From Paenibacillus selenitireducens (GTDB lineage Bacteria > Bacillota > Bacilli > Paenibacillales > Paenibacillaceae): a DNA stretch of 64,000 nt. The notes under the pieces were generated by a model that did not search any database, was not told where the DNA came from, and saw only the letters and a program-made list of their open reading frames with translations. How positions within the stretch are numbered: position 1 is the stretch's first letter; the number at the start of each line of letters is the position of its first letter. Made by a program: the position numbers and the translations under genes. Positions 36,595-45,962 of the stretch are shown here, piece by piece. The DNA is taken from positions 428,554 through 492,553 of the forward strand of contig NZ_MSZX01000002.1 of the NCBI RefSeq assembly GCF_002021565.1. Reading direction: 5' to 3'.

Positions 36595-37908
36595 ATGTTT
36601 GTAGATAAGGCCAGAATATTTGTAAAAGGTGGCGATGGGGGCGATGGGATCGTCTCTTTTCGTCGAGAAAAGTATGTACCTGAAGGCGGGCCTGCAGGCG
36701 GTGACGGCGGACGCGGAGGTAACGTGGTATTTCGCGTCGATGAAGGTTTACGGACGTTAATGGACTTTCGCTATCAGCGGCATTTCAAAGCAGATCGTGG
36801 GATTAAAGGCCGCAATAAAAGTATGCATGGTGCAAATGCCGAGCATATGATTGTTCGAATCCCACCAGGTACGGTCATTATTGACGAAGATACAGAAGAA
36901 GTGATTGGCGATATGACACGTCATGGACAAGAGGTTATCGTAGCTCGTGGCGGACGTGGCGGACGCGGAAATATTCGCTTTGCAACGGCCAACAATCCTG
37001 CACCGGAAATCGCAGAGAACGGTGAAGAAGGCGAAGAGCGGTATATCGTGCTGGAACTGAAAGTGATGGCAGATGTAGGTCTCGTTGGATTCCCGAGCGT
37101 AGGTAAATCAACCTTGCTCTCTGTTGTATCAGGTGCGAAGCCGAAAATCGGTGCCTACCATTTCACGACGATCACGCCGAATCTTGGTGTTGTGGATGTG
37201 GGAGACGGACGCAGCTTCGTGATGGCGGATTTGCCGGGATTGATCGAAGGTGCGCATGAAGGTGTTGGTCTGGGCCATGAGTTCCTGCGGCATGTGGAAC
37301 GGACACGTGTCATTATCCATGTCGTGGACATGGCAGGTTCCGAAGGTCGTGATCCTTTTGAAGACTGGGTGAAGATCAATGAAGAATTGGATCTGTATAA
37401 TGCCAAGCTATCGGATCGTCCGCAAATCGTAGCAGCGAACAAGATGGATATGCCGGATGCGGCAGCGAATCTTGAAGAATTCCGCAAGAAGGTGGGCGAA
37501 GTTCGCGAGGATATCGAAATCATGCCGATTTCGTCCATCACAAGACAAGGGATACAAGAACTTCTGTATCGGGCCATAACGATTCTGGAGGAAATTCCAG
37601 AAGCACCGCTCGTGGAAGAAGTTGCTAAAGTTGAGGAACGTAAAGTTTATCGACTGGAGAAAGAAGAAGAAGAGCAATTTACGATTCGTCGTGAGAACGA
37701 GATGTTCATCGTAGAAAGCCCAACCGTCGAGCGCATGATGAAACGTATGCAAATGAATTCGCATGACGCCATTCTTCGTTTTGCACGTACGTTACGGAAG
37801 ATGGGGATTGACGAAGCATTGCGTAAACGGGGAGCAGTGGATGGTACCATCGTTCGACTCGGTGACTTTGAATTTGAATTTGTAGAAGGCAGCAGTTACT
37901 ACTATTAA
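36595..37908 (+). CDS. obg: GTPase Obg/CgtA
   Basis: 437 residues: the Gly-rich Obg fold (1-158, with [15 protein letters not shown]), the GTPase domain ([22 protein letters not shown]) and a C-terminal OCT domain. It acts in 50S assembly and, in Bacillus, in stress and sporulation onset. It starts 12 bp after spo0B. Confidence 0.97.
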   Translation: MFVDKARIFVKGGDGGDGIVSFRREKYVPEGGPAGGDGGRGGNVVFRVDEGLRTLMDFRYQRHFKADRGIKGRNKSMHGANAEHMIVRIPPGTVIIDEDTEEVIGDMTRHGQEVIVARGGRGGRGNIRFATANNPAPEIAENGEEGEERYIVLELKVMADVGLVGFPSVGKSTLLSVVSGAKPKIGAYHFTTITPNLGVVDVGDGRSFVMADLPGLIEGAHEGVGLGHEFLRHVERTRVIIHVVDMAGSEGRDPFEDWVKINEELDLYNAKLSDRPQIVAANKMDMPDAAANLEEFRKKVGEVREDIEIMPISSITRQGIQELLYRAITILEEIPEAPLVEEVAKVEERKVYRLEKEEEEQFTIRRENEMFIVESPTVERMMKRMQMNSHDAILRFARTLRKMGIDEALRKRGAVDGTIVRLGDFEFEFVEGSSYYY

Positions 37909-37913
37909 AGGTG

Positions 37914-37948
37914 AAGCTCTTTCGGCCAGGCGCCGAGGGAGCTTTTTT
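37914..37948 (+). terminator. Terminator after obg
   Basis: AAGCTC..TCGGC / GCCGA..GAGCTT (37914-37944), then a run of T. Confidence 0.85.
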
Positions 37949-38002
37949 GTTTAGGTAATTGATGTACGAGCTGGCTTGATTTTATTATAATATATTTAAC
38001 TA

Positions 38003-38031
38003 TTGCCCCGTGATCTATAATCCTATATAAT
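38003..38031 (+). promoter_or_regulatory. Sigma-A promoter for pheB-hom-thrB-pheA
   Basis: TTGCCC (38003-38008), 17 bp, TATAAT (38026-38031), 44 bp before pheB. Confidence 0.7.
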
Positions 38032-38075
38032 GTCCACTATAGAAGAACAGTAGTCTTCAATAGGAGGACATTGGC

Positions 38076-38513
38076 ATGAGCGAACGTTTTTATTTAGTCC
38101 GTGAAGATATTTTACCCGATGCCCTTGTGAAAACAGTAATGGCAAAACAGTTACTGGCAGACGGATCGGCCAATACGGTAAATGAAGCGGCAGAGCGGGT
38201 TGGGTTAAGCCGCAGCGCTTTTTACAAATATAAAGACGGAATATTCAACATTAACCAGCTGGAACGTGAACGGATCGTGACCATCTCTGTAGATTTGGAG
38301 CATCGATCAGGCATATTGTCCAAAGTATTAGGGTTGGTTGCGGGGCTGGAAGGCAATGTATTAACCATTCATCAGACCATTCCTTTGCAAGGGATGGCGA
38401 ATGTCGTCATTTCGGTGGAAACCTCGCGAATGGGAGAGCATTTATCAGCGCTCTTAGATGCGCTTCGTGCGCAAGAAGGTGTGAAACGAGCAGCAATCAT
38501 CGGGCAAGGTTAA
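38076..38513 (+). CDS. pheB: ACT-domain protein PheB
   Basis: 145 residues: an N-terminal helix-turn-helix-like part (VNEAAERVGLSRSAFYKYKDG) and a C-terminal ACT domain (from about 72, TISVDLEHRSGILSKVL). It corresponds to B. subtilis PheB, linked to pheA; its biochemical role is not settled, though it may sense an amino acid. An AGGAGG-like site precedes the ATG. Confidence 0.92.
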   Translation: MSERFYLVREDILPDALVKTVMAKQLLADGSANTVNEAAERVGLSRSAFYKYKDGIFNINQLERERIVTISVDLEHRSGILSKVLGLVAGLEGNVLTIHQTIPLQGMANVVISVETSRMGEHLSALLDALRAQEGVKRAAIIGQG

Positions 38514-38552
38514 AGGATTTATTGCGATAAATACATGGTAGGAGGATAAGGA

Positions 38553-39839
38553 ATGAAACCGATAAAGGTAGGTCTATTAGGTTTAGGAACGGTAGGTACA
38601 GGGGTTGTTCGTATTGTAGAGGGGCATCAAAGTGATCTGCAAAGTCAAGTTGGATCTCCCATTGTGATCGAGAAAGTACTCGTTAAGAATGTGGAGAAAG
38701 CACGGAATATTTCGGTATCCACCCATAAAATTACGGACGATGCTTGGGATATTATTCGTGACCCTGAAATCGATGTGATTGTTGAAGTGATGGGCGGCAT
38801 TGAGACGACCAAGGAATATCTTATTGAAGCCTTGGAGCGCGGGAAGCATGTCGTTACGGCGAACAAAGATCTAATGGCTTTGCATGGTCCTGAGATTATG
38901 GCAAAAGCACAAGAACATCATTGTGATGTATTCTATGAGGCAAGTGTTGCGGGCGGAATTCCGATTATTCGTACATTGTCCGAAAGCTTCTCATCGGATC
39001 GAATTCTGAAAATCATGGGGATTGTGAACGGCACAACCAATTTCATCCTCACGAAAATGAGTCAAGAGGGCGCATCCTATGCGGATGTACTGAAGGAAGC
39101 CCAAGAGCTTGGTTATGCGGAATCGGATCCGACTTCCGATGTCGAGGGTCTGGATGCGGCGCGTAAAATGGCTATTCTGGGTACCCTAGGCTTCCGTGCG
39201 AATGTCGCACTGGAGGATGTATCCGTACGCGGGATCTCACAAGTGACAAAGGACGATATTCTATATGCGAAACGTCTTGGCTATGAAGTGAAGTTGTTAG
39301 GGATTGCAGAACGTCAAGACGAACATATCAGCTTGAGCGTTCAACCAACAATGATTCGTAAATCGCATCCGATTGCATCGGTCAACGGTGTATTTAACGC
39401 CGTATATGTTCATGGTGAAGCAGTTGGCGAGACGATGTTCTATGGCGCAGGCGCAGGGGAGCTGCCGACAGCGACTTCCGTTGTTGCGGATTTGGTATCT
39501 GTCGTGAAGAATATGAAGCTTGGCGTAAATGGTCAACATTGCACCGTACCCTACAAAGAAAAGAAACTTAAGAACGATGAGCAGATCGCTTACAAAAACT
39601 TCATTCTATTGCACGTACAAGATAAAGCAGGCGTGTTAGCGCGTATTACGCAAGTGTTCGCAGAATATGAAGTAAGCTTGGCGTCCGTTCTTCAACAGCC
39701 AAATCCGGATAACCCGGAAGCGGAAATCATTATCATTACACATGACGCAAGCAAAGCAAGCATGGATAAAGTTCTGAAGCATTTCGAAGAGTTGGAAGTC
39801 ATTCGTAAGATTAAGAGTGTATACCGCGTCGAAGGGTAA
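38553..39839 (+). CDS. hom: Homoserine dehydrogenase
   Basis: 428 residues; reduces aspartate semialdehyde to homoserine. N-terminal Rossmann motif GLGTVGTGVVRIV, catalytic region DPTSDVEGLDAARKMAIL, and a C-terminal ACT domain (from about 350) for feedback by threonine. In B. subtilis hom-thrC-thrB lies elsewhere; here hom-thrB is set between pheB and pheA and thrC is not in the window. Confidence 0.96.
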   Translation: MKPIKVGLLGLGTVGTGVVRIVEGHQSDLQSQVGSPIVIEKVLVKNVEKARNISVSTHKITDDAWDIIRDPEIDVIVEVMGGIETTKEYLIEALERGKHVVTANKDLMALHGPEIMAKAQEHHCDVFYEASVAGGIPIIRTLSESFSSDRILKIMGIVNGTTNFILTKMSQEGASYADVLKEAQELGYAESDPTSDVEGLDAARKMAILGTLGFRANVALEDVSVRGISQVTKDDILYAKRLGYEVKLLGIAERQDEHISLSVQPTMIRKSHPIASVNGVFNAVYVHGEAVGETMFYGAGAGELPTATSVVADLVSVVKNMKLGVNGQHCTVPYKEKKLKNDEQIAYKNFILLHVQDKAGVLARITQVFAEYEVSLASVLQQPNPDNPEAEIIIITHDASKASMDKVLKHFEELEVIRKIKSVYRVEG

Positions 39840-39865
39840 CGGAAGTTAGAAGGAGAGAACGGAAG

Positions 39866-40828
39866 ATGACAGCTCCAGATCGAGTAATCGTAAAAGTACC
39901 TGCAAGTACCGCCAATTTGGGTCCAGGGTTCGATACCCTGGGCATGGCGTTGGAATTATATGCTTATATTGAAATGTCCAGAGCGGAAGTTACGCAGATC
40001 GAACTCTATGGCAATGAAATGCAAGGCATCCCAACGGATAAAAGGAATCTGATCTATAAAGTGGCACAAATCGTGTTTGACGATGCAGGCGTATCTGTTC
40101 CTGAGTTGCATATCTCGATGTACAGCGATATTCCGCTGACTCGCGGATTGGGGAGCAGCGCATCGGCCATTGTTGGCGGCATGGTAGCCGCGAACGCATT
40201 GATTGGGAATATCCTGTCCAAAGAACGTATCTTTACGCTCGCAACCGAACTGGAGAGACATCCTGACAATGTAGGAGCTTCGCTGTATGGCGGAATTATT
40301 GTTGCAACATGGGATGGGGAAACAGCGCGGCATATTCGACTGGAGCCGCATGCAGATTTAACGACGCTTGTGGCAATACCTGAATTCCAATTGGCAACAG
40401 AGAAGGCACGCCATGTTCTTCCAGCAAGTATCACGATGGGGGATGCCGTATTTAACGTGAGCCATTCTTCACTGCTTGTGGCTGCATTTGCAAGTGGGGA
40501 ATTTGAAATGATTCGCCATACGATGAAGGATCGGATGCATCAGCCATACCGTGCTTCGCTTATTCCAGGGATGACTGAAATCTTAGAGAAAGCAACGGAT
40601 AATGGTGCGCTGGGTGTTGCACTTAGCGGCGCGGGTCCGACATTAATTGCTTTGGTTGATCGCAAGCACGAAAAAGAAATACAATTGGAACAGTTCTTAT
40701 TGGAAACGTTGAAGCATGAACAAATCACTGCTACGACGATGCGATTAGCTCCTTGCACTGAAGGTGCTGTTGTATTGCAGGCGACACAGGGACAATCGTT
40801 CATGGATGTTATTAAAGGGGAAATGTAA
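39866..40828 (+). CDS. thrB: Homoserine kinase
   Basis: 320 residues of the GHMP kinase family. Motifs: VPASTANLGPGFDTLG at the N-terminus, the ATP loop PLTRGLGSSASAIVGG, and LSGAGPTLIAL near the C-terminus. It phosphorylates homoserine in threonine synthesis. The stop is one base before the pheA start. Confidence 0.96.
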   Translation: MTAPDRVIVKVPASTANLGPGFDTLGMALELYAYIEMSRAEVTQIELYGNEMQGIPTDKRNLIYKVAQIVFDDAGVSVPELHISMYSDIPLTRGLGSSASAIVGGMVAANALIGNILSKERIFTLATELERHPDNVGASLYGGIIVATWDGETARHIRLEPHADLTTLVAIPEFQLATEKARHVLPASITMGDAVFNVSHSSLLVAAFASGEFEMIRHTMKDRMHQPYRASLIPGMTEILEKATDNGALGVALSGAGPTLIALVDRKHEKEIQLEQFLLETLKHEQITATTMRLAPCTEGAVVLQATQGQSFMDVIKGEM

Positions 40829-40829
40829 G

Positions 40830-41711
40830 ATGGTTCGGATAGCCTTATTGCCAGAAGGATCTGTATCTCATGAAGCCGCGAATTATATCTTTCAAGGCGA
40901 GCCGGTCGAGATGGTGCACCATAAATTAATTTCCGATGTGTTCTTATCAACGGTGGACGGAAAGACGGATTACAGCGTCATCCCTATTGAGAATACAATA
41001 GAAGGTTCCGTGAGTTTGCATATGGATTGGTTAGTCCATGAAGTGGATTTGCCCATTCAAGCCGAATGGGTCTATCCGTCAATTCAGAACTTAATTGGCC
41101 GCCGAAATGAATTGTTGCTAGCGGATGAGAAGACCATCGATTTTAGCAAAATCAACAAAGTTATGTCACATCCTGTGGCGATGGCACAATGCCGTCAGTT
41201 CCTTCGTGAACATATTCCGCATGCAGACCTTGAACATGTTAGCAGTACGGCGGAAGCTGTGAAACAAGTGAAGGATCATCCAGGGGAAGGCGCTGTTGCC
41301 ATTGGGACAACCCTTGGCGCTGCGAATCACGGCTTAGATATTCTAACAGCCCGCGTAACGGATCATCAGAATAATTTTACTCGGTTTCTATTAGTCGGTC
41401 CGAAATCAGCTCCGTTGCAGCCTTCTAGTAATGTGAAGACAAGCATTCTTATCACACCGCCGGAAGATTACTCTGGTGGACTCCATCAAGTATTATCTGC
41501 CTTCGCATGGCGCAGAATTAACTTGTCCCGGATTGAATCCAGACCCACAAAGAAGCAATTAGGCAATTATTATTTCTATATTGATGTGGAGGCCTCGATG
41601 GATTCGGTCCTTCTGCCTGCCGCCATTGCTGAGATTGAGGCGATTGGCTCACAGGTTCGTATTCTGGGGTGTTATCCTAGCTATACATTTGATGCAGATA
41701 AATTGGTGTAA
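40830..41711 (+). CDS. pheA: Prephenate dehydratase
   Basis: 293 residues; converts prephenate to phenylpyruvate for phenylalanine. The PDT domain (1-190) has VIPIENTIEGSV and NNFTRFLL, with the Thr-Arg-Phe active-site motif. The ACT domain (about 205-290, with SRIESRPTK) binds phenylalanine for feedback inhibition. ATG 40830, with AAGGGG upstream in the end of thrB, is chosen over the earlier in-frame start at 40764. Confidence 0.96.
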   Translation: MVRIALLPEGSVSHEAANYIFQGEPVEMVHHKLISDVFLSTVDGKTDYSVIPIENTIEGSVSLHMDWLVHEVDLPIQAEWVYPSIQNLIGRRNELLLADEKTIDFSKINKVMSHPVAMAQCRQFLREHIPHADLEHVSSTAEAVKQVKDHPGEGAVAIGTTLGAANHGLDILTARVTDHQNNFTRFLLVGPKSAPLQPSSNVKTSILITPPEDYSGGLHQVLSAFAWRRINLSRIESRPTKKQLGNYYFYIDVEASMDSVLLPAAIAEIEAIGSQVRILGCYPSYTFDADKLV

Positions 41712-41742
41712 AAGTATTTGAATAAAATGCAATGGAACTTTC

Positions 41743-41790
41743 GTTCCCTCTAGTGTTTCTTCGTTTGTCGAAGCTAGGGGGAATTTTTTT
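41743..41790 (+). terminator. Terminator after pheA
   Basis: TTCCCTCTAG (41744-41753) pairs with CTAGGGGGAA (41774-41783), with an inner CTTCG/CGAAG stem, then seven T. Confidence 0.88.
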
Positions 41791-41934
41791 GTGCGAAGGG
41801 ATGTCAAATGCCTATGATTTGCATAGGATGTATTAATTGGTTCCGGGCTCTTGTTCTACGGATGGAACTTTTGAAGTGAAATACGGTGGGTTGAGCTCAT
41901 ATTCTGCACAAAAAAATGTAGGAGGTTCATACGC

Positions 41935-43377
41935 GTGAAAATTCACATCGTAAAAAAAGGGGATACACTTTATTCTATCGCAACAAAATATGATATCCCT
42001 CTTCAAAAACTGATTGATGCGAATCCAGACTTGAAGGATCCTAATCGGCTTGAAGTAGGGATGAAAATCAAAATTCCGGTGGAAGCGAAACCCGTGAAAC
42101 CGGAATATGAAATGATGCATAAACATGAAGTACAAAAAGGCGATACCTTGTGGAAACTGTCAAAAGCTTGGGGCATCCCGATTCAAGATATGATCAAAGC
42201 CAATCCACAGTTAAAAGATCCGAACATTCTAGCAGTCGGCGAGGTTGTCTTTATTCCAAAAGTAACAGGCGTAATGCCAAACGTGCCGCCGGTTCAACCG
42301 CCCGTTACAGGCGTAATGCCAACGGTACCGCCGGTTCAACCACCAGTTACAGGCATAATGCCAACGGTACCGCCGGTTCAACCACCAGTTACAGGCATAA
42401 TGCCAACGGTACCGCCGGTTCAACCGCCCGTTACAGGCGTAATGCCAACGGTACCGCCAGTACAACCGCCCGTTACAGGCGTAATGCCAACGGTTCCTCC
42501 TATACATCCAGCGTACCCAGGCATCGGGCCGACCCAGCCTGTCTATCCATACCCTCCGACGACCGATTGCGGATGTCACGGACAGCCAACTCCAGTGCCA
42601 TATGGTCAGCCTTATGAACCATATTCCGAAGATTTATTTGCTCAATTCCAAGTTCCAGCGACAGAGGCTATTTCCTTATATGATTTGCCGCAAGTACCTG
42701 AAATGACAACTGCTTCGCACTTCGGCAACTACATGCCAAACATTCCGTCAAGCGGATTTGACGGTTATCCGACTCCTTATGGAATGCCTGTATATCCGCA
42801 AGGTTATCCTGGTGCAGGCTATGGAATGCCTGAAATGCACGGAATGCATGGGATGCCTGGAATGCCTGAAATGCACGGAATGCATGGGATGCATGGGATG
42901 CATGGGATGCATGGGATGCATGGAATGACTGAAATGCACGGGATGCATTGTATGCCTGGAATGCATGAGATGCATGGGAAGCATGGGATGCATGGGATGC
43001 CTGAAATGCATGGGATGCACGAAATGCACGGAATGCACGGAATGTCTGGTGGTATGCCTGGTGTGCCATTCCCTTCGTTCAATCCTTATGCGATGCCATA
43101 CGATGGGGATCTATATGGAGCACAAGGTCAACCGATGTATGACCATGCGCCAGGTTGTGGCTGCGGCCGCTGCCAGCAGTTTAATGAAGCCCAGGAAGCA
43201 CAACAAGAAGACAGCACCAGCACGGGTGTAGGTACATCGGCGAAGAGAACGGCTCCGCGGACCTCAACGAAAGCGAAAGCCAAAACATCTTCCAACAAAA
43301 CGAGCAAATCCAGTCAATCCAATCGTCGTAAACCCAAGCAAAGAAAAACGAGCAGCATTCCTTGGATTAACGGTTAA
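41935..43377 (+). CDS. safA: SafA-like spore coat protein with two LysM domains and Met/His-rich repeats
   Basis: 480 residues. Two LysM domains (about 3-48 and 63-108, both with KGDTL) would bind spore cortex peptidoglycan. Then come six tandem 14-residue Pro repeats (about 110-193), a Pro/Tyr/Gly-rich stretch with CGCHG, 25 three-residue Met-His-Gly type repeats (about 298-372), a GCGCGRC motif, and a strongly basic Lys/Ser/Thr tail ending SSIPWING. SafA is the coat protein partnered with SpoVID; position before bofC-ruvA agrees with safA in B. subtilis. The start at 41935 is GTG (encoding MKIHIVKKGDTL), with AGGAGG before it. The repeats are not in B. subtilis SafA. Confidence 0.82.
   Translation: MKIHIVKKGDTLYSIATKYDIPLQKLIDANPDLKDPNRLEVGMKIKIPVEAKPVKPEYEMMHKHEVQKGDTLWKLSKAWGIPIQDMIKANPQLKDPNILAVGEVVFIPKVTGVMPNVPPVQPPVTGVMPTVPPVQPPVTGIMPTVPPVQPPVTGIMPTVPPVQPPVTGVMPTVPPVQPPVTGVMPTVPPIHPAYPGIGPTQPVYPYPPTTDCGCHGQPTPVPYGQPYEPYSEDLFAQFQVPATEAISLYDLPQVPEMTTASHFGNYMPNIPSSGFDGYPTPYGMPVYPQGYPGAGYGMPEMHGMHGMPGMPEMHGMHGMHGMHGMHGMHGMTEMHGMHCMPGMHEMHGKHGMHGMPEMHGMHEMHGMHGMSGGMPGVPFPSFNPYAMPYDGDLYGAQGQPMYDHAPGCGCGRCQQFNEAQEAQQEDSTSTGVGTSAKRTAPRTSTKAKAKTSSNKTSKSSQSNRRKPKQRKTSSIPWING
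42262..42513 (+). repeat. Six tandem 42-bp repeats coding VTGVMPTVPPVQPP
   Basis: Six in-frame units of 14 codons. Units vary at Val/Ile after VTG, Asn/Thr in the first, and the last diverges to PPIHPA. DNA units are almost identical, so copy number is likely to vary among strains. Confidence 0.95.
42826..43050 (+). repeat. 25 tandem 9-bp repeats coding Met-His-Gly type triplets
   Basis: 25 consecutive codon triplets: 24 start with Met (one with Lys) and 18 have His second. The commonest DNA unit is ATGCATGGG. The frame is kept throughout. Confidence 0.95.
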
Positions 43378-43453
43378 GGTTATTGATAGGCATCGACTAC
43401 AGTCATCCTCTTGTAAGTTAAGGGGGTGACTTCTTGCATTTATGCATCCCTTC

Positions 43454-43484
43454 TGTATAAATCCAAGCATCTGTGGCTACACTA
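43454..43484 (+). promoter_or_regulatory. Possible sigma-G/sigma-F promoter of bofC
   Basis: TGTATA (43454-43459), 18 bp, TACACTA (43478-43484), 30 bp before the start. It resembles the forespore consensus; bofC is transcribed in the forespore in B. subtilis. Confidence 0.45.
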
Positions 43485-43513
43485 GGGGAAAATTAGGATC
43501 GAAGGGGATAAAC

Positions 43514-44128
43514 GTGATTTTGTTTAACATTTGGAAGCAAATCAAAAAACGTCTGCGCCGTGGCAAACGTCCCTTACTATCATTAGGTTTGTTAATCGTG
43601 CTCATGACGCTTCTAGCCATGGGTTACCATACATCAGATAGAGGATCGTCGAATACGGTCATGAAGATGCTGCAAGAAGATGAGAAGGACCGTCAAGTCC
43701 ATTTGACGCGTCAATACGTATCCGACAAGGAGACATTATCACTAGGTCTCATGAATGCCAATGCGATTATCCAGTTAATGCTTCAACACCCAGAGTGGAG
43801 CGGGCATGTGGATCAAGCAGGGGAAGTGTGGCTGACGGAAGAGATTGACGATATCTCCTCATCTTGCAAGGAAAATGGTTTTATTGGCGTGGATAAAGAA
43901 GGAAATATAACCTTATATGAAGGCCCGCCGAAAAAAGAGAAGGTCATGCGAACATTTTTCCAAGTAGATATTGAATCTATGGAAAGTTCATTGCCGAAAT
44001 CGGTATTAAAAGAGCTCCATCAAGGGATTCGAGTTAGTGACGTGGATGAATACAATAGTGTTCTATCCACCTTTAGCGACTATGCTATCGAACAGACAGA
44101 GAAAGTGATGAAACACCAAGAACCGTAG
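43514..44128 (+). CDS. bofC: Forespore signalling protein BofC
   Basis: 204 residues with one N-terminal transmembrane helix (about 22-40). The C-terminal domain (CKENGFIGVDKEGNITLYEG, MRTFFQVDIESMESSLP) matches BofC, which restrains the SpoIVB protease and so times pro-sigma-K activation by SpoIVFB, encoded at 32346. The start is GTG 43514 with GAAGGGGA upstream; an ATG at 43442 has no site. Confidence 0.9.
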   Translation: MILFNIWKQIKKRLRRGKRPLLSLGLLIVLMTLLAMGYHTSDRGSSNTVMKMLQEDEKDRQVHLTRQYVSDKETLSLGLMNANAIIQLMLQHPEWSGHVDQAGEVWLTEEIDDISSSCKENGFIGVDKEGNITLYEGPPKKEKVMRTFFQVDIESMESSLPKSVLKELHQGIRVSDVDEYNSVLSTFSDYAIEQTEKVMKHQEP

Positions 44129-44141
44129 ATATATAGGACGT

Positions 44142-44168
44142 AGGACGTGAGAACGTCCTCTTTTTTTT
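44142..44168 (+). terminator. Terminator after bofC
   Basis: AGGACGT / ACGTCCT with a GAGA loop, then eight T. Confidence 0.9.
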
Positions 44169-44214
44169 GGGCAGAATAAAGATGTGAATGGCAGCTTAAG
44201 TTGGAGGCGTGGAC

Positions 44215-45357
44215 ATGGAATTGGTTCTTCAATTACTCATTATTCTTGTGTGTACCAAGTTGGCAGGGGATTTGACGGTCAAGTTAGGACAACCGGCGGT
44301 TCTTGGGAAATTAATCACTGGTATCGTGATTGGGCCGGCACTTTTGGGGTGGATTGATCGTGGAGATCTCTTAAAGGAGCTGGCGCAGATCGGTGTGCTT
44401 CTCCTGATGTTTATTGCAGGGCTGGAGACGGATTTGGACCAGCTTCGCAAGAACTGGAAGTCTGCCTTAGCTGTTGCCATCGGCGGAATTATCCTGCCTT
44501 TTATCGGGGGATACGGGGCGAGTATTGGATTTGGATTATTTAGCAATCAGGCCTTGTTTATGGGGCTGCTGCTCTGTGCGACATCGGTCAGCATTTCTGT
44601 ACAAACCTTGAAAGATTTGAATCAGTTGAGTACGCGGGAAGGGACCACGATTCTTGGAGCTGCGGTCGTCGATGATGTACTCGTTGTCATTTTACTTGCC
44701 TTCATGATGAGTTTATTAGGAACCGGAGAGGAGCATGCAAGCCTAGGAATTATCATCGCGAAAAAGGTCATCTATTTTGTGGGTGCAGGGGTACTGGGGA
44801 TTTTCGCTGTTCCTTGGGTCATGAGATTCTTCGCACCTTTACGCGTCACGGAAGCCCTGATCAGCGGGGCATTGATCTTATGCTTCTTGTTCTCCTATGT
44901 GGCTGAAATGCTCGGTGTTGCAGGGATCATTGGCGCATTCGCAGCGGGAATCTCCATTTCGCAGACGCCATATAAACAAGATGTAGAGCACCGATTGGAG
45001 CCGATCGCTTATGCCATTTTTGTGCCTATCTTTTTCGTGAGTGTCGGATTAGATGTACGTTTTGAAGGGGTCGGTAGTCAAGTGTGGTTTATTGTGATTT
45101 TTACAATCGTCGCAATTTTGACGAAGCTGATCGGGTCGGGCTTAGGCGCACGCTTAACCGGGTTTCAGTGGCGTTCCTCCATCGGGATCGGTTCTGGAAT
45201 GGTGTCCCGCGGCGAAGTTGCCCTCATTATCGCAACGACAGGACTCGCATCAGAATTGCTTGCTCCCGCCTATTTTACCCCTCTCGTGATTGTGGTCATC
45301 TTAACCACGCTGGTGACTCCACCGATGCTAAAGCTAGCTTTTGCCCCGAAATTGTAA
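44215..45357 (+). CDS. CPA2-family cation:proton antiporter
   Basis: 380 residues, about twelve membrane helices. The paired acidic residues VVDDVLVV in the sixth helix region are the ion-binding site of the CPA2 (KefB/NapA/GerN) family. It exchanges Na+ or K+ for H+; the ion cannot be told. There is no C-terminal RCK/TrkA domain. ATG 44215 has GGAGG seven bases upstream, better than GTG 44209. It is a single gene between a terminator and the ruvC promoter. Confidence 0.88.
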   Translation: MELVLQLLIILVCTKLAGDLTVKLGQPAVLGKLITGIVIGPALLGWIDRGDLLKELAQIGVLLLMFIAGLETDLDQLRKNWKSALAVAIGGIILPFIGGYGASIGFGLFSNQALFMGLLLCATSVSISVQTLKDLNQLSTREGTTILGAAVVDDVLVVILLAFMMSLLGTGEEHASLGIIIAKKVIYFVGAGVLGIFAVPWVMRFFAPLRVTEALISGALILCFLFSYVAEMLGVAGIIGAFAAGISISQTPYKQDVEHRLEPIAYAIFVPIFFVSVGLDVRFEGVGSQVWFIVIFTIVAILTKLIGSGLGARLTGFQWRSSIGIGSGMVSRGEVALIIATTGLASELLAPAYFTPLVIVVILTTLVTPPMLKLAFAPKL

Positions 45358-45399
45358 ATCGGATTGGAAAATATATAAGTTCTCTTCCTCATGATCTTT

Positions 45400-45408
45400 T
45401 GTTATAAT
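45400..45408 (+). promoter_or_regulatory. Extended -10 promoter for ruvCAB
   Basis: TGTTATAAT, a perfect extended -10, 48 bp before the ruvC TTG; no clear -35. Confidence 0.55.
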
Positions 45409-45455
45409 AAAGTGGATACATATGTTCGCTTTGTTAGATGAGGGAGAGATTTTTT

Positions 45456-45962
45456 TTGCGTATTTTAGGAATTGACCCGGGGATTGCGATTGTTGGATTT
45501 GGATTTATCGACAAAGAAGGCAGTAAATTAACCCCAGTCCAGTACGGATGTATTCAGACGGAGGCGCATACGCCAACGGAAGAAAGACTACTACAAGTAT
45601 ACGAAGCAACCCTGCAATTATTAGATAAATATAAACCGGATGCGATGGCGTTAGAGAAGTTGTTCTTTAATCGGAACGTGACAACAGCCTTTACCGTTGG
45701 CCAAGCCCGCGGCGTGCAGATTCTTGCCGCAGTACAGCGTGGCATCCCTGTTGCAGAATATACGCCGCTTCAAGTGAAGCAAGCCGTTGTAGGATATGGG
45801 AAAGCGGAGAAGAAGCAAGTTCAGGAAATGGTTCGTATGTTCTTGAAGCTTAAGGCGATTCCGAAGCCGGATGATGTGGCAGATGCCCTCGCGGTAGCCG
45901 TATGTCATGCGCATTCAAGCACCCTAAATAATAAAATAGCCGAGGTATTACGTTATGATTGA
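45456..45962 (+). CDS. ruvC: Holliday junction resolvase RuvC
   Basis: 168 residues, RNase H fold. Catalytic acids Asp7 (GIDPG), Glu67 (ALEKLFF), Asp140 and Asp143 (DDVADALA). The start is TTG 45456 ([17 protein letters not shown]) with AGGGAGA eight bases upstream. B. subtilis lacks RuvC and uses RecU, so its presence distinguishes this lineage. It overlaps ruvA by 8 bp. Confidence 0.95.
   Translation: MRILGIDPGIAIVGFGFIDKEGSKLTPVQYGCIQTEAHTPTEERLLQVYEATLQLLDKYKPDAMALEKLFFNRNVTTAFTVGQARGVQILAAVQRGIPVAEYTPLQVKQAVVGYGKAEKKQVQEMVRMFLKLKAIPKPDDVADALAVAVCHAHSSTLNNKIAEVLRYD

Noticed and set aside
41822-41830. CATAGGATG upstream of the SafA-like gene as a sigma-E or sigma-K -10 box
   Set aside because: No matching -35 sequence at the right spacing; regulation is expected from the family but not shown by the sequence.
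42150-42617. 155-codon open frame in another frame across the Pro-rich repeats of the SafA-like gene
   Set aside because: Long only because the repeat unit is 42 bp and has no stop in this frame; the product is a repeat artefact.
42826-43050. Short tandem repeats considered as a CRISPR array
   Set aside because: Units are 9 bp without spacers, in frame within a coding gene, and there are no cas genes.
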